This document shows positions 1 to 6,860 of a stretch of DNA of 10,511 nt, in pieces (within the stretch, counting starts at the first letter, position 1; each line of letters begins with the position of its first letter). Below the pieces are notes generated by a model that was not told where the DNA came from, made no database searches, and was given only the letters and a program-made list of their open reading frames with translations. The translations under genes and the position numbers were made by a program. Source of the DNA: Deltaproteobacteria bacterium (GTDB lineage Bacteria; Desulfobacterota; Desulfobacteria; Desulfobacterales; B30-G6). Location: positions 1 through 10,511 of the forward strand of contig QMMS01000146.1 in NCBI GenBank assembly GCA_003647375.1. The letters run 5' to 3'.

Positions 1-332
1 GAGTCGTATTGATTACCCACCTGATTCGTGTGACGGAAGAAGAGGATGATCTGAAAGCCCAGAAATTCGATCCCGAGCCCAGTTCAAGCTACCATGACAT
101 GGGTACGTACAGTATTTTTGTCTATCGAGGTATGAAAAGCTCAGACCCGACGCGGTCTGTGACACGCGAATATGTCCGGCTGCGGACCCAACTCTACGAT
201 ACGGCCAGTGAAAAACTGATATGGTCTGTTTCCTCACAGTCTGTTGACCCGAATTCGGTGGACACCATCTTTCGTGAATTACTCGATGTCATTATGAATC
301 AGTTAATAGCAGACGGCTTTATAGGATCTTAA
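1..332 (+). CDS. C-terminal part of an envelope protein, DUF4136-like (5' end outside window)
   Basis: The reading frame is open from base 3 to a TAA at 330-332, and the start lies left of the window. A TTG at 9-11 sits inside a beta-strand-like stretch (VVLITHLIRV) and is probably internal, not the start. The visible 110 residues have alternating strand-like segments, a tyrosine-rich middle (YSIFVYRGM) and the motif LYDTASEKLIWSVSSQSVD, followed by a C-terminal helix (IFRELLDVIMNQLIADGFI). This layout resembles small periplasmic or lipid-anchored proteins of the DUF4136 kind, where 'LYD..t.kLiWs..s' followed by a terminal helix is typical. The signal peptide or lipobox that would settle localisation is not in view. 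It converges on the lipoprotein gene at 339, with only 6 bases between the stops and no obvious hairpin. I am confident that it is coding and only moderately confident of the family. Confidence 0.72.
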   Translation, partial: VVLITHLIRVTEEEDDLKAQKFDPEPSSSYHDMGTYSIFVYRGMKSSDPTRSVTREYVRLRTQLYDTASEKLIWSVSSQSVDPNSVDTIFRELLDVIMNQLIADGFIGS

Positions 333-338
333 TTTATT

Positions 339-752
339 TTATTTTCTCCACTCCTGGTATTTCCGCCACTCTCGCCATTGTTGAAATTCCTCGTATTCCG
401 GGGTGCCAACGGCCGACTTTTTCCAAAGCAACCATTCCCGGTAAGCTTCAAAATCTTCATAGTCGGATGTAACCGCAGGCTGCTCCGTGCCCGCTGATGA
501 GGTTGCTATTGTTTGGGAAGGAGATGCAGGTGACAAACTCTCTTTATTTGAATCGTACAGTACTGCTCCATCTGGACCCTTGGTGAATATGCCTGGTCCT
601 CTGGGAATTTCACCAGCCTGAGGAGGATCAAAAGGCTTGCCGGCGCAACTCCAAACGCCCATGATCATTATGGACACCAGCAAGACCATGGGAGTAAGCA
701 TGTTACTTGCTTTTATAATAAGTTTCCATGAAATGATTTTAGAATTTAACAC
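339..752 (-). CDS. Small putative lipoprotein with a duplicated Trp/Tyr/Glu/Arg-rich C-terminus
   Basis: This 137-residue protein is not recognised as a named family. Residues 19-35 are hydrophobic and end in V-W-S-C, an acceptable lipobox, so Cys36 is the likely lipidated residue; the protein would then be anchored in the envelope. A Pro/Ser/Gly-rich linker follows (about 37-95). The C-terminus holds two related segments, Y98-W110 and Y120-Y132, both fitting YE[DE]Fxx[YW]REWxx[WY]. The listed start is a GTG that overlaps the end of the porin gene by 14 bases, with a weak AGG five bases upstream. It supplies lysines ahead of the hydrophobic stretch. An in-frame ATG at 701-699 would give a shorter leader with no positive charge and has no visible ribosome binding site. 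The overlap implies co-transcription and translational coupling with the porin. Function is unknown; a porin-associated envelope role is only inferred from position. Confidence 0.68.
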   Translation of the reverse strand: MLNSKIISWKLIIKASNMLTPMVLLVSIMIMGVWSCAGKPFDPPQAGEIPRGPGIFTKGPDGAVLYDSNKESLSPASPSQTIATSSAGTEQPAVTSDYEDFEAYREWLLWKKSAVGTPEYEEFQQWREWRKYQEWRK

Positions 753-1806
753 GTGTACCTATCATGACCTGCTGAATGTCCTCTATATTTGAAGTATCAT
801 CGCGGTCAAGTTCAAATATCCGATAAGTACCGTAAAATTCAACACCATTCCAGGGTTTCATCACATAAGCCAACCCGTAGTTTTTCGATTTGTCCTTATT
901 CTGATCCAAGTCTTCAGTCACACCATATTCAACGGCAATGGCGTGGATGTCGAATTTGTATCCCAGCTTGCCGTAGTAGTTGACAGGGTCCCTGCCTGTA
1001 TTGTCAATGTCACGTGAACCGGAGGACACAGTCAGGTTGATACCCGAGGTGTGCAACCAGGACACCGATCCGCCAATCTGGGTCCATTCCGGATCCTTGC
1101 GCTTGTTGGCATCTACATATGCGATGGCCGCGGTAATTTTTCCCAGGCTGTCGAAATCTCCCGAATAACGTGCTGCCAATTCATAGGCATCACCGTTGGT
1201 ACCACTGACCGATAGTGTAGCTCCTCGAAACTTGGGCGTGTCGTATCGCACGCGATCGTTGCGGCTTAATCCGTCAAAATTGGTGCGCGTACTACCAATT
1301 GTGGCAATTTTATTATCGTCATCGTCGCGGAAATTTATACTCCCGGAAGTATCACCAACTGATGAGTACATGATTACGCTGGTACCGGACAAGTCCTCTT
1401 CGGAGGTTCCGTTGCCTGCACCATCCCCCTGGCCAATTGAAACTTTACCGAAAGGCATCACAAAATAAGCCTCCATTTTTCGTTCATTAAAATCCGAGGT
1501 GCCATCATTTTCTTGCCCGATGTCCACGTTACCGGATCCGTTGGATACAAACTCATTTTCCCAAACCACACCAACTTTGACGGAATCATTAACCTCCTCG
1601 GAACCTGTAAGGCGAAAACGGGTGGAAGAATTACCATTGTCCACATTGAAAACTTCTGAATCTTCTCCATTATCTGCCCACATGACCGCACGGTTTATTT
1701 GGCCGGAAAGCTTTACCTCCACAGCCTGAACAGGTTGCAGTCCCAGTAAAATAATGACTGCAACTATGCTTGAATACGAAAGATACTTGAAAAAGTTATT
1801 TTTCAT
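739..1806 (-). CDS. Outer-membrane porin, Gram-negative general-porin-like (Porin_4 type)
   Basis: The 355-residue product should be a 16-stranded-type beta-barrel that lets small solutes cross the outer membrane. Residues 1-28 form a Sec signal peptide ending VQA, followed by VEVKLSGQINRAVMWADNG, the typical opening strand of this family. The body is built of short alternating beta strands with acidic, Gly/Asn/Asp-rich loops (for example the DDDD near residue 160), and lacks cysteines. The chain ends in Phe (TRVKF), the usual BAM-recognition residue. Length is normal for the family. The start is an ATG preceded by GGAGG eight bases upstream. A TTGACA-N17-TATCAA promoter lies about 60 bases before it. 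The lipoprotein gene overlaps its 3' end. Substrate specificity cannot be read from the sequence, although the acidic loops might suggest cation preference. Confidence 0.88.
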   Translation of the reverse strand: MKNNFFKYLSYSSIVAVIILLGLQPVQAVEVKLSGQINRAVMWADNGEDSEVFNVDNGNSSTRFRLTGSEEVNDSVKVGVVWENEFVSNGSGNVDIGQENDGTSDFNERKMEAYFVMPFGKVSIGQGDGAGNGTSEEDLSGTSVIMYSSVGDTSGSINFRDDDDNKIATIGSTRTNFDGLSRNDRVRYDTPKFRGATLSVSGTNGDAYELAARYSGDFDSLGKITAAIAYVDANKRKDPEWTQIGGSVSWLHTSGINLTVSSGSRDIDNTGRDPVNYYGKLGYKFDIHAIAVEYGVTEDLDQNKDKSKNYGLAYVMKPWNGVEFYGTYRIFELDRDDTSNIEDIQQVMIGTRVKF

Positions 1807-1869
1807 TGTTTTATCCTCCAGGGGTTATTTAATAATAGAAAAAATCATATATTACATGACAGTATACTA

Positions 1870-1898
1870 TTGATACTTTATTATTCTTAAATTGTCAA
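1870..1898 (-). promoter_or_regulatory. Sigma70-type promoter for the porin-lipoprotein unit
   Basis: On the minus strand a perfect TTGACA (1898-1893) is followed after 17 bases by TATCAA (1875-1870), four of six matches to TATAAT. The surroundings are AT-rich. The predicted start of transcription is near 1862, leaving a leader of about 55 bases with the GGAGG ribosome binding site. Prediction is from consensus and spacing only. Confidence 0.5.
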
Positions 1899-1935
1899 GA
1901 TAGCTTCTTTGATGCAAATTCAATGCACCAAGGTT

Positions 1936-1964
1936 TTGGAGATGAACACAGGATAGGATATAAT
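1936..1964 (+). promoter_or_regulatory. Candidate plus-strand promoter before a possible small RNA
   Basis: TTGGAG (1936-1941), a 17-base spacer and a perfect TATAAT (1959-1964) point rightwards into a region without genes that ends in a strong terminator. The -35 box is weak. It is listed because promoter, structured segment and terminator are correctly ordered. Confidence 0.32.
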
Positions 1965-1970
1965 TAGAAT

Positions 1971-2109
1971 GACAAATATACCAGGGAAGGTCAACCGGAG
2001 ACAGGTTGGGATTTCCCCAATTATTAATGTGATTGTTGGGTGTAGTGTGGGGAACTACAGAGTAGCAAAATGAAACAGGGACTCAGAATTGCTTCTAAGT
2101 CCCTGTTTT
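1971..2109 (+). ncRNA. Possible small structured RNA (about 140 nt)
   Basis: No protein gene fits here. Downstream of the TATAAT at 1959-1964 the plus strand can form several hairpins. CAACC (1992-1996) can pair with GGTTG (2004-2008), and, mutually exclusive with it, TTGGG (2006-2010) can pair with CCCAA (2016-2020). TGTAGT (2041-2046) pairs with ACTACA (2054-2059) around a seven-base loop. An 11-bp terminator stem then ends in TTTT. It does not match tmRNA, SRP RNA or 6S RNA as I know them. It could equally be an untranscribed spacer whose terminator serves only the tRNA genes. Evidence is structural and weak. Confidence 0.25.
2073..2108. terminator. Bidirectional Rho-independent terminator
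   Basis: AAACAGGGACT (2073-2083) and AGTCCCTGTTT (2098-2108) are perfect 11-bp complements around a 14-base loop. On the minus strand the stem follows the tRNA-Glu end by 9 bases and is continued by TTTCATTTT. On the plus strand it continues as TTTTAATT. It most clearly terminates the tRNA-Lys/tRNA-Glu transcript and could also end a plus-strand small RNA. Confidence 0.8.
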
Positions 2110-2116
2110 AATTGGG

Positions 2117-2194
2117 TGGCGACCCCAAGGGGATTTGAACCCCTGTTGCCGGCGTGAAAGGCCGGTGTCCTGGACCAGGCTAGACGATGGGGTC
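2117..2194 (-). tRNA. tRNA-Glu (anticodon TTC)
   Basis: Read on the minus strand, the acceptor arms GACCCCA and TGGGGTC pair over 7 bp, with discriminator G and an encoded CCA (2119-2117). The anticodon arm is CCGGC-CTTTCAC-GCCGG, giving anticodon TTC. The T arm is AGGGG-TTCAAAT-CCCCT, with the invariant TTC. The D arm contains the usual CTAG..GG features with a slightly long loop, bringing the total to 78 nt including CCA. It lies 20 bases after tRNA-Lys and just before the terminator, so the two are very probably processed from one transcript. Confidence 0.97.
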
Positions 2195-2214
2195 GTGATG
2201 TTTGAACATTGTTT

Positions 2215-2290
2215 TGGTGGGCCGTGCGCGGCTCGAACGCGCGACTCTCTGCTTAAAAGGCAGATACTCTACCAACTGAGTTAACGGCCC
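2215..2290 (-). tRNA. tRNA-Lys (anticodon TTT)
   Basis: On the minus strand the acceptor arms GGGCCGT and ACGGCCC pair over 7 bp, with discriminator A and an encoded CCA. The anticodon arm TCTGC-CTTTTAA-GCAGA presents TTT. The D arm has the common CTCAGTTGGTAGAG, and the T arm has GTTCGAG. Total length is 76 nt with CCA. It is the first gene of a two-tRNA transcript whose promoter lies between it and the end of trkH. Confidence 0.97.
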
Positions 2291-2304
2291 GTGTAAAACA
2301 ATAC

Positions 2305-2333
2305 TCTTTAACGGTAATTTCTGTAGGTGTCAA
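2305..2333 (-). promoter_or_regulatory. Promoter for the tRNA-Lys/tRNA-Glu pair
   Basis: On the minus strand a perfect TTGACA (2333-2328) is followed after 17 bases by TAAAGA (2310-2305). Transcription would begin about 7 bases before the mature tRNA-Lys, which suits a tRNA promoter. The -10 is a poor match. The -35 continues as TTGACACCT, as do two other candidate promoters in this window. It starts only 24 bases after the trkH stop. Confidence 0.42.
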
Positions 2334-2356
2334 TAAAAAATTATTCGCTTATTTGA

Positions 2357-3805
2357 TTATTTTCGCCAAAATTCCGGCGCCAAAAGGATGATGACGGTAT
2401 AAATTTCGAGTCGACCCAGGAGCATGCACCAGATGAGGAGCCACTTCCCCAGCGTCGGGATGACGGCATAATTTTCTGCGGGGCCGACCAGGCCGAACCC
2501 CGGTCCGACATTGCCGATGCAGGAGGCCACAGCCGCCAGGGATGTCACAAAATCGACTCCGAGGCCCGATAGTATCACGACGCAGATGGCAAAGAGACCG
2601 ATATAGAGGGCCAGAAACCCCATGACGCTACGGATAATCTCTTCCGAAATGGGCTTGCCGCTGATTTTAATATGGGTTATGGACCTGGGGTGCACCAATG
2701 AGAAGAGTTCTCTGGCACAATACTTGAACATGAGCATGATTCTGAGGCATTTGACCCCGCCGCCGGTAGACCCGGCCGACGCACCGATGAACATGCACAG
2801 AAACAGTATCAACTGGGACATGGCCGGCCATGTTTCGTAATCTGCCGTGGCATACCCCGTGGTTGTCAGGATCGACACCACCTGAAAGGCCCCATACCGG
2901 ATGGCATCACCTATAGTATGATAGATTTCTCCATAGATGTTCCAGCTTACCAGCAGCACCAACAGCAATGAAAAAGAGAGGAAGAAACGTCCTTCGGCAT
3001 CCCTCCATATTGCCAGCGGTTTTCCTTTCAACATCTGATAATGCAAAGAGAAATTGATTCCAGCCATCAGCATGAAAAGGATAAAAACAGTGTCGAAATA
3101 GGCATTGTTATAATGGGCAATGGAAGCATTTTTAGTGGAAAACCCGCCGGTGGGCATGGTGGTAAATGTGTGGCATACTGCTTCATAGAGATTCATGCCG
3201 CCGGCCAGAAGCAATAAAATTTGAAGAAAAGTGAACAGGACGTACACCTTCCATAGCGTAACGGCGGTTTCTTGAATGCGGGGTTTGAGTTTGTCAGGGA
3301 CCGGGCTGGGGACTTCCGCCTTGTAAAGTTGCATGCCGCCGATCTTCAGAAAGGGGAGTACGGCCAGGGACAGTACGATGATGCCCATACCACCGAGCCA
3401 CTGGATATAGCTTCGCCAGAACAGAATTCCCTCAACATGGTTTTCGATGTTGGTGAATATGGATGCCCCGGTGGTTGTAAACCCGGATACCGATTCGAAG
3501 AAAGCATCTGTGAAGGGCAATCCTTCGCAGCCGATATAAAATGGCAGGGCGCCGAAAAGCCCCATGGCTGTCCATCCGAAGAAGACGATGGCCATGCCTT
3601 CCCGCTGGCGGATGTCGGCGATTTCGGCACCTCGGAACCCGATGGACATGGATGCACCGAACAGAACCGTGATGGCCAGTGAAAGTAGCATGGGGATACC
3701 ACTGCCATCCCGGAATAAGAGGCTTACCGCAAGGGGAGCTGCCATGGTCAGACCGAAAAAAAGGGTTAGCAACCCCACAACATAGAGTATGAGGCGCCAG
3801 CGCAT
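2357..3805 (-). CDS. trkH: Trk potassium uptake channel subunit TrkH
   Basis: The 482-residue polytopic inner-membrane protein forms the ion pathway for K+ uptake, working with the regulatory subunit TrkA encoded just upstream. It has the four-fold membrane-pore-membrane layout of the SKT superfamily. The four filter segments are visible: TTTGAS at 110-115, MPTGGFST at 217-224, LTTTGYAT at 313-320 and GNVGPGFG at 431-438. The glycine-rich segment GASAGSTGGGVK (341-352) corresponds to the intramembrane gating loop of TrkH/KtrB proteins, and the C-terminal LLGRLEIYT is a family hallmark. Length is normal (about 480). Its ATG overlaps the trkA stop by one base (TAATG), so translation should be coupled. 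All filter glycines are present, so it should be functional. Confidence 0.96.
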   Translation of the reverse strand: MRWRLILYVVGLLTLFFGLTMAAPLAVSLLFRDGSGIPMLLSLAITVLFGASMSIGFRGAEIADIRQREGMAIVFFGWTAMGLFGALPFYIGCEGLPFTDAFFESVSGFTTTGASIFTNIENHVEGILFWRSYIQWLGGMGIIVLSLAVLPFLKIGGMQLYKAEVPSPVPDKLKPRIQETAVTLWKVYVLFTFLQILLLLAGGMNLYEAVCHTFTTMPTGGFSTKNASIAHYNNAYFDTVFILFMLMAGINFSLHYQMLKGKPLAIWRDAEGRFFLSFSLLLVLLVSWNIYGEIYHTIGDAIRYGAFQVVSILTTTGYATADYETWPAMSQLILFLCMFIGASAGSTGGGVKCLRIMLMFKYCARELFSLVHPRSITHIKISGKPISEEIIRSVMGFLALYIGLFAICVVILSGLGVDFVTSLAAVASCIGNVGPGFGLVGPAENYAVIPTLGKWLLIWCMLLGRLEIYTVIILLAPEFWRK

Positions 3806-5169
3806 TAGAAGAATTCCAGTTTGACGGTCAGAATTTTTTCGATTTTAGGAACTGCCTGCCTTTTGGCAAAAATAATGATCTTGTCACCCGGTTGCACCAC
3901 GGTGTCACCGGTAGGAATGATGATGTTTTCCTTGCGAACAACACTGACAAGCAGGGCGCCTTTGGGGAATGCAACTTTTTTGATAGGTTTCCCGATAATA
4001 TCGGACGTTTCCAGGGCCACGGCTTCCAGTACTTCTGCCTGCTCACCCTTCAGGGTCGTGGCGGACAGAATTTTCCCTCTTCGGATGTGCTGCAGAATGC
4101 TGCTGATGGAGGAGCGCCGAGTACTGACCACCTGGTCTACCCCTATGGTGGACAGCAAGGGAAAATAACTGAAGCGACTGATTTTCGTGATCGAATTTCG
4201 CGCACCCATTCGTTTGCCGAGGAGGGAAACAAGAATGTTGGTCTCTTCATTATCCGTCACGGCCACCAAGGCATCCATGTCCCGGATGTTTTCTTCCCTG
4301 AGAAGGTCCTGATCCGATCCATCCCCGCACAGAACCACCGTTTTGTTCAAGGTCTTGGCAAGCGCATTGCAGCGATCGTTGCTTTGTTCGATTATTTTGG
4401 TGTGGATCGATTTTTTTTCCAGCAAAGCTGCCAGGCGGTATCCGATTCTACCACCGCCGACAATGAGAACCCGCTTGAGGGGTTCATCGTGTTTGTCGAA
4501 CATCTCGAGTGTTTCGGAGAGAATATTCTGTTTGCAGATAAAATAGACCAGGTCGTCGGGTATCAACCGATCATTGCCGCTAGGGACAATGAGTTCTTCA
4601 TTGCGAACGATGGCGGCAATCAGGGGTCGGGAATCTCCAAAGATGTCGGGAAGGTCAGAAAGCGCCGCCCCTGCCATGCGAGAGGTTGCGTTCAGGGTAA
4701 CACCGACAAATTTGATGCGGCCACCTTCAAAATCACTTACATCGACGGCACCCGGGACACTGAGAAGCCTGTCGATAGTGTTGACGACTTCGATCTCCGG
4801 GTTGATAATGGTGTCGATATGCGGCGGATTATCCCGGAATATCTGGTGATAAGGATCATAAGCGGCATCGCGAAGGCGGGCCAGTTTCTTGGTGTTGGGT
4901 GAAATGATATGAGCGGCAAGGCAGGCCACAAGGTTCGTTTCGTCACTGTCCGTGACGGCCAGCAATATTTCGGCTCCTCGAATGCCGGCTTCATCTAGAA
5001 CGGCAGGGTTGCTACCGGATCCATGGATGGTCTGGACATCGATGTGGTCGGTGACGCGGCGAATCGAGTCCATATCCTTGTCGATGAGTACCACATCCTT
5101 ATTTTCCAGGGCAAGACGACCGGCAATGTGAAATCCTACCTCACCAGCCCCGACGATAATGATCTTCAA
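3805..5169 (-). CDS. trkA: Trk system peripheral NAD-binding subunit TrkA (two RCK modules)
   Basis: The 454-residue cytoplasmic protein binds NAD(H) and gates the TrkH potassium channel. Two RCK modules are visible in tandem. The first opens with IIIVGAGEVG (glycines 7, 9, 12) and has the nucleotide-sensing IHGSGSNP near 48-55. The second opens with VLIVGGGRIG (238-243) and has LCGDGSDQ. Each is followed by a TrkA-C-like domain; the last ends with a PGDKIIIF beta strand. Length matches classical two-module TrkA. The start is a TTG at 5169-5167. An in-frame TAG lies three codons upstream and GGGAG sits nine bases before the TTG, so no earlier start is possible and the N-terminal MKIIIVGAGEVG fits the family exactly. 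It is the first gene of a trkA-trkH operon. Confidence 0.96.
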   Translation of the reverse strand: MKIIIVGAGEVGFHIAGRLALENKDVVLIDKDMDSIRRVTDHIDVQTIHGSGSNPAVLDEAGIRGAEILLAVTDSDETNLVACLAAHIISPNTKKLARLRDAAYDPYHQIFRDNPPHIDTIINPEIEVVNTIDRLLSVPGAVDVSDFEGGRIKFVGVTLNATSRMAGAALSDLPDIFGDSRPLIAAIVRNEELIVPSGNDRLIPDDLVYFICKQNILSETLEMFDKHDEPLKRVLIVGGGRIGYRLAALLEKKSIHTKIIEQSNDRCNALAKTLNKTVVLCGDGSDQDLLREENIRDMDALVAVTDNEETNILVSLLGKRMGARNSITKISRFSYFPLLSTIGVDQVVSTRRSSISSILQHIRRGKILSATTLKGEQAEVLEAVALETSDIIGKPIKKVAFPKGALLVSVVRKENIIIPTGDTVVQPGDKIIIFAKRQAVPKIEKILTVKLEFF

Positions 5170-5247
5170 TGGGTTCTACTCCCTTAAAATTATACAACTA
5201 TTCAAAATGATATGGTATTTATGACATTAACCATCTTTCCAGCAGTG

Positions 5248-5276
5248 ACTTTATTATAGGGTGGAGAAGGTGTCAA
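5248..5276 (-). promoter_or_regulatory. Candidate promoter upstream of trkA
   Basis: On the minus strand TTGACA (5276-5271) is followed after 17 bases by TAAAGT (5253-5248, four of six matches). A perfect TATAAT (5258-5253) lies just before that but only 12 bases from the -35, too close to pair with it. A second TATAAT lies nearer the gene within TTGTATAATTTTAAGGGAG, without a clear -35. The leader would be about 70 bases. The exact start is uncertain. Confidence 0.38.
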
Positions 5277-5322
5277 TGGCCAGCCGGGAATTGAAATAAA
5301 ATCCTATGAACGATTTAAAATA

Positions 5323-6078
5323 TCAAATGACTTGGAGAAGAAAACAGAATAGCCCTCCCGATGCCAGCACCAGCCAGTCGCTTTTTCGGGCTGCCGGGGT
5401 TTCTACAGACTGGTTTTCATCGTAGCATCTTGCGACCATAGCCATGGCAAGTTTGTCTGCGTCCTGAAATACGCCGCGCATCAGCGGCATGACAAAGGCT
5501 TCGACCCGATAGAGGGGATTTTTTCGGAGCTCCACACAGCGGGCTTTCTGGGCTTCAGAAATATCACGTGTTTTTTGAAAGATGACCGGTATGAAGCGTA
5601 CAATCAATCCCATCATGGTTGCCATGCGTTTCTCGGGTATGAAGGGAACAGGGGCCAGGAGCTGCTGTACAGACTTTTTGACGGCCGAAATACGGGTGGA
5701 TGAAATAAAGAGGAAACCCAGCAAAACCACGATCAGTAGCCGCCAGCACACCATGGTGCCTTCCATCAAACCTTGTTTGGATATGGTAATCCATGGCATC
5801 TTGACAAGGAGATCACCTTCGGTTGAAATGAGCCTGAGAATGAACACAACCAGCAGCAAAATAAAAAAATAACGCAGATCTGCGATCACGGATGTGATGG
5901 GTATCCGGGCGTGCAGGAAGAGAAGTGCCAGCAACAGCGTCAAGCCGAAAAGCCCCGGAAATGATGCATCGAGGATGGACAGGCTGAACATTACCATCAA
6001 CACGATTTTAAACCGTGCATCGAGGACATGCAGGATCGAGTCTCCGTGGCGGTAATGAAAGGGGGTCAGGGTTGCCAT
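5323..6078 (-). CDS. bioN: ECF transporter transmembrane subunit EcfT/CbiQ family, probably biotin BioN
   Basis: About 251 residues from the preferred ATG at 6078. This is the membrane coupling subunit of an energy-coupling-factor importer, linking the ATPase to the substrate-binding BioY. Four to five hydrophobic segments lie at roughly 25-60, 70-85, 115-130, 155-170 and the C-terminus (numbering from a GTG two codons earlier at 6084). The two cytoplasmic coupling-helix motifs, usually Ala-Arg-Gly, are both present as Ala-Arg-Cys: SEAQKARCVE near 181-183 and AMVARCYDE near 218-220. The ATG is favoured over the GTG because GGA stands eight bases before the ATG and only two before the GTG. The gene overlaps the end of the ATPase gene by 13 bases, a typical coupled arrangement. 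Assignment to biotin rests on bioY and birA upstream in the same orientation; a shared module serving other vitamins is possible. Confidence 0.88.
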   Translation of the reverse strand: MATLTPFHYRHGDSILHVLDARFKIVLMVMFSLSILDASFPGLFGLTLLLALLFLHARIPITSVIADLRYFFILLLVVFILRLISTEGDLLVKMPWITISKQGLMEGTMVCWRLLIVVLLGFLFISSTRISAVKKSVQQLLAPVPFIPEKRMATMMGLIVRFIPVIFQKTRDISEAQKARCVELRKNPLYRVEAFVMPLMRGVFQDADKLAMAMVARCYDENQSVETPAARKSDWLVLASGGLFCFLLQVI

Positions 6079-6860
6079 GGACACTTTCCCGGAGCAGAAG
6101 CCTCCATGAAAGGCAGCTTGAGACCGAAACCGTCGGCATCGGCCAGAACGGCTTTGGGCGCTCCATCTTTCACTATCCTGCCATTTTGCATGATGATCAG
6201 CCGGTCGGCCAAGTGATACACCCTGTCGAGTTCATGGGTGGCCACGATAAGTGTGTGCCCGTTTTGCTGCAGGTGAATCATCTGTTCCAAAACCTGGCAG
6301 GTGCCCGGGAAATCAAGATTTGAAAAAGGCTCGTCAAAAGCGATTATCTGTGGGCCCATGGCCAGTACTCCTGCGATGGCGAGCCGCCGTTTCTCACCGC
6401 CGGAAAGGAGATAGGGCGGTTTTTCTGCCAGGTGCGCCATCCCTACCGTCTCCAGGGCTGTCTGTACTTTTTCTTGAATGATTGATTTTTTAAAGGAAAG
6501 ATTTTGAGGGCCGAAGGCGGTATCCTCCCAGACTGTTTCTCCCACGATCTGGCTGTCGGCATCCTGAAAGACCATACCTACCAATCGACGCGCCCGCTGA
6601 AGATCCTCTGAAACGGGACAGCCTTTCAAGAGGATGGTTCCTTCCGAGGGGGAGAGAATGCCGTTCAGGTGTTTCAGAAGTGTCGACTTGCCGGACCCGT
6701 TGGGCCCTGCAAGTATTACGAATTCCCCTGAACAGATGGTGAGGGTGACATCATCGAGACCTACACACTGATCTGAGAACCGATGGGACAGGTGCTCGAT
6801 GGAGATGATCTCCTGCCGGGCTGACTGGGTTGTTTTGGACGTTGAGTGATTTTGAATCAT
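6066..6860 (-). CDS. bioM: ECF transporter ATP-binding subunit EcfA/CbiO family, probably biotin BioM
   Basis: The 264-residue cytoplasmic ABC ATPase powers vitamin uptake through EcfT/BioN. All nucleotide-binding elements are intact: Walker A GPNGSGKST (52-60), Q-loop FQD (98-100) followed by the CbiO-type ADSQIVGETVWEDTAFGPQN, signature LSGGEKRRLAIAG (152-164), Walker B IIAFDEP (172-178), and the switch histidine in ATHELD (His209). Only one ATPase gene is present, so the complex probably uses a homodimer, as described for BioMNY. The ATG at 6860 has no strong ribosome binding site, and the first 18 residues precede the usual family start; the true start could not be improved. It follows bioY after 348 bp and overlaps bioN. 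Confidence 0.92.
   Translation of the reverse strand: MIQNHSTSKTTQSARQEIISIEHLSHRFSDQCVGLDDVTLTICSGEFVILAGPNGSGKSTLLKHLNGILSPSEGTILLKGCPVSEDLQRARRLVGMVFQDADSQIVGETVWEDTAFGPQNLSFKKSIIQEKVQTALETVGMAHLAEKPPYLLSGGEKRRLAIAGVLAMGPQIIAFDEPFSNLDFPGTCQVLEQMIHLQQNGHTLIVATHELDRVYHLADRLIIMQNGRIVKDGAPKAVLADADGFGLKLPFMEASAPGKCPWQP

Noticed and set aside
1971..2109. Known housekeeping RNA (tmRNA, SRP RNA, 6S RNA)
   Set aside because: None of the characteristic conserved segments of these RNAs is present, so only a generic small-RNA candidate is reported.
3892..4902. 336-codon plus-strand frame opposite trkA
   Set aside because: It lies antisense to a gene with clear RCK motifs and intact family length; its translation shows no recognisable domain. 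Long antisense frames are common opposite GC-rich genes.
5298..5316. Terminator after bioN (AAATC...GATTT)
   Set aside because: The stem is only 5 AT-rich base pairs with mismatches beyond. It resembles the AATAAAATC arms seen elsewhere but is too weak to call.
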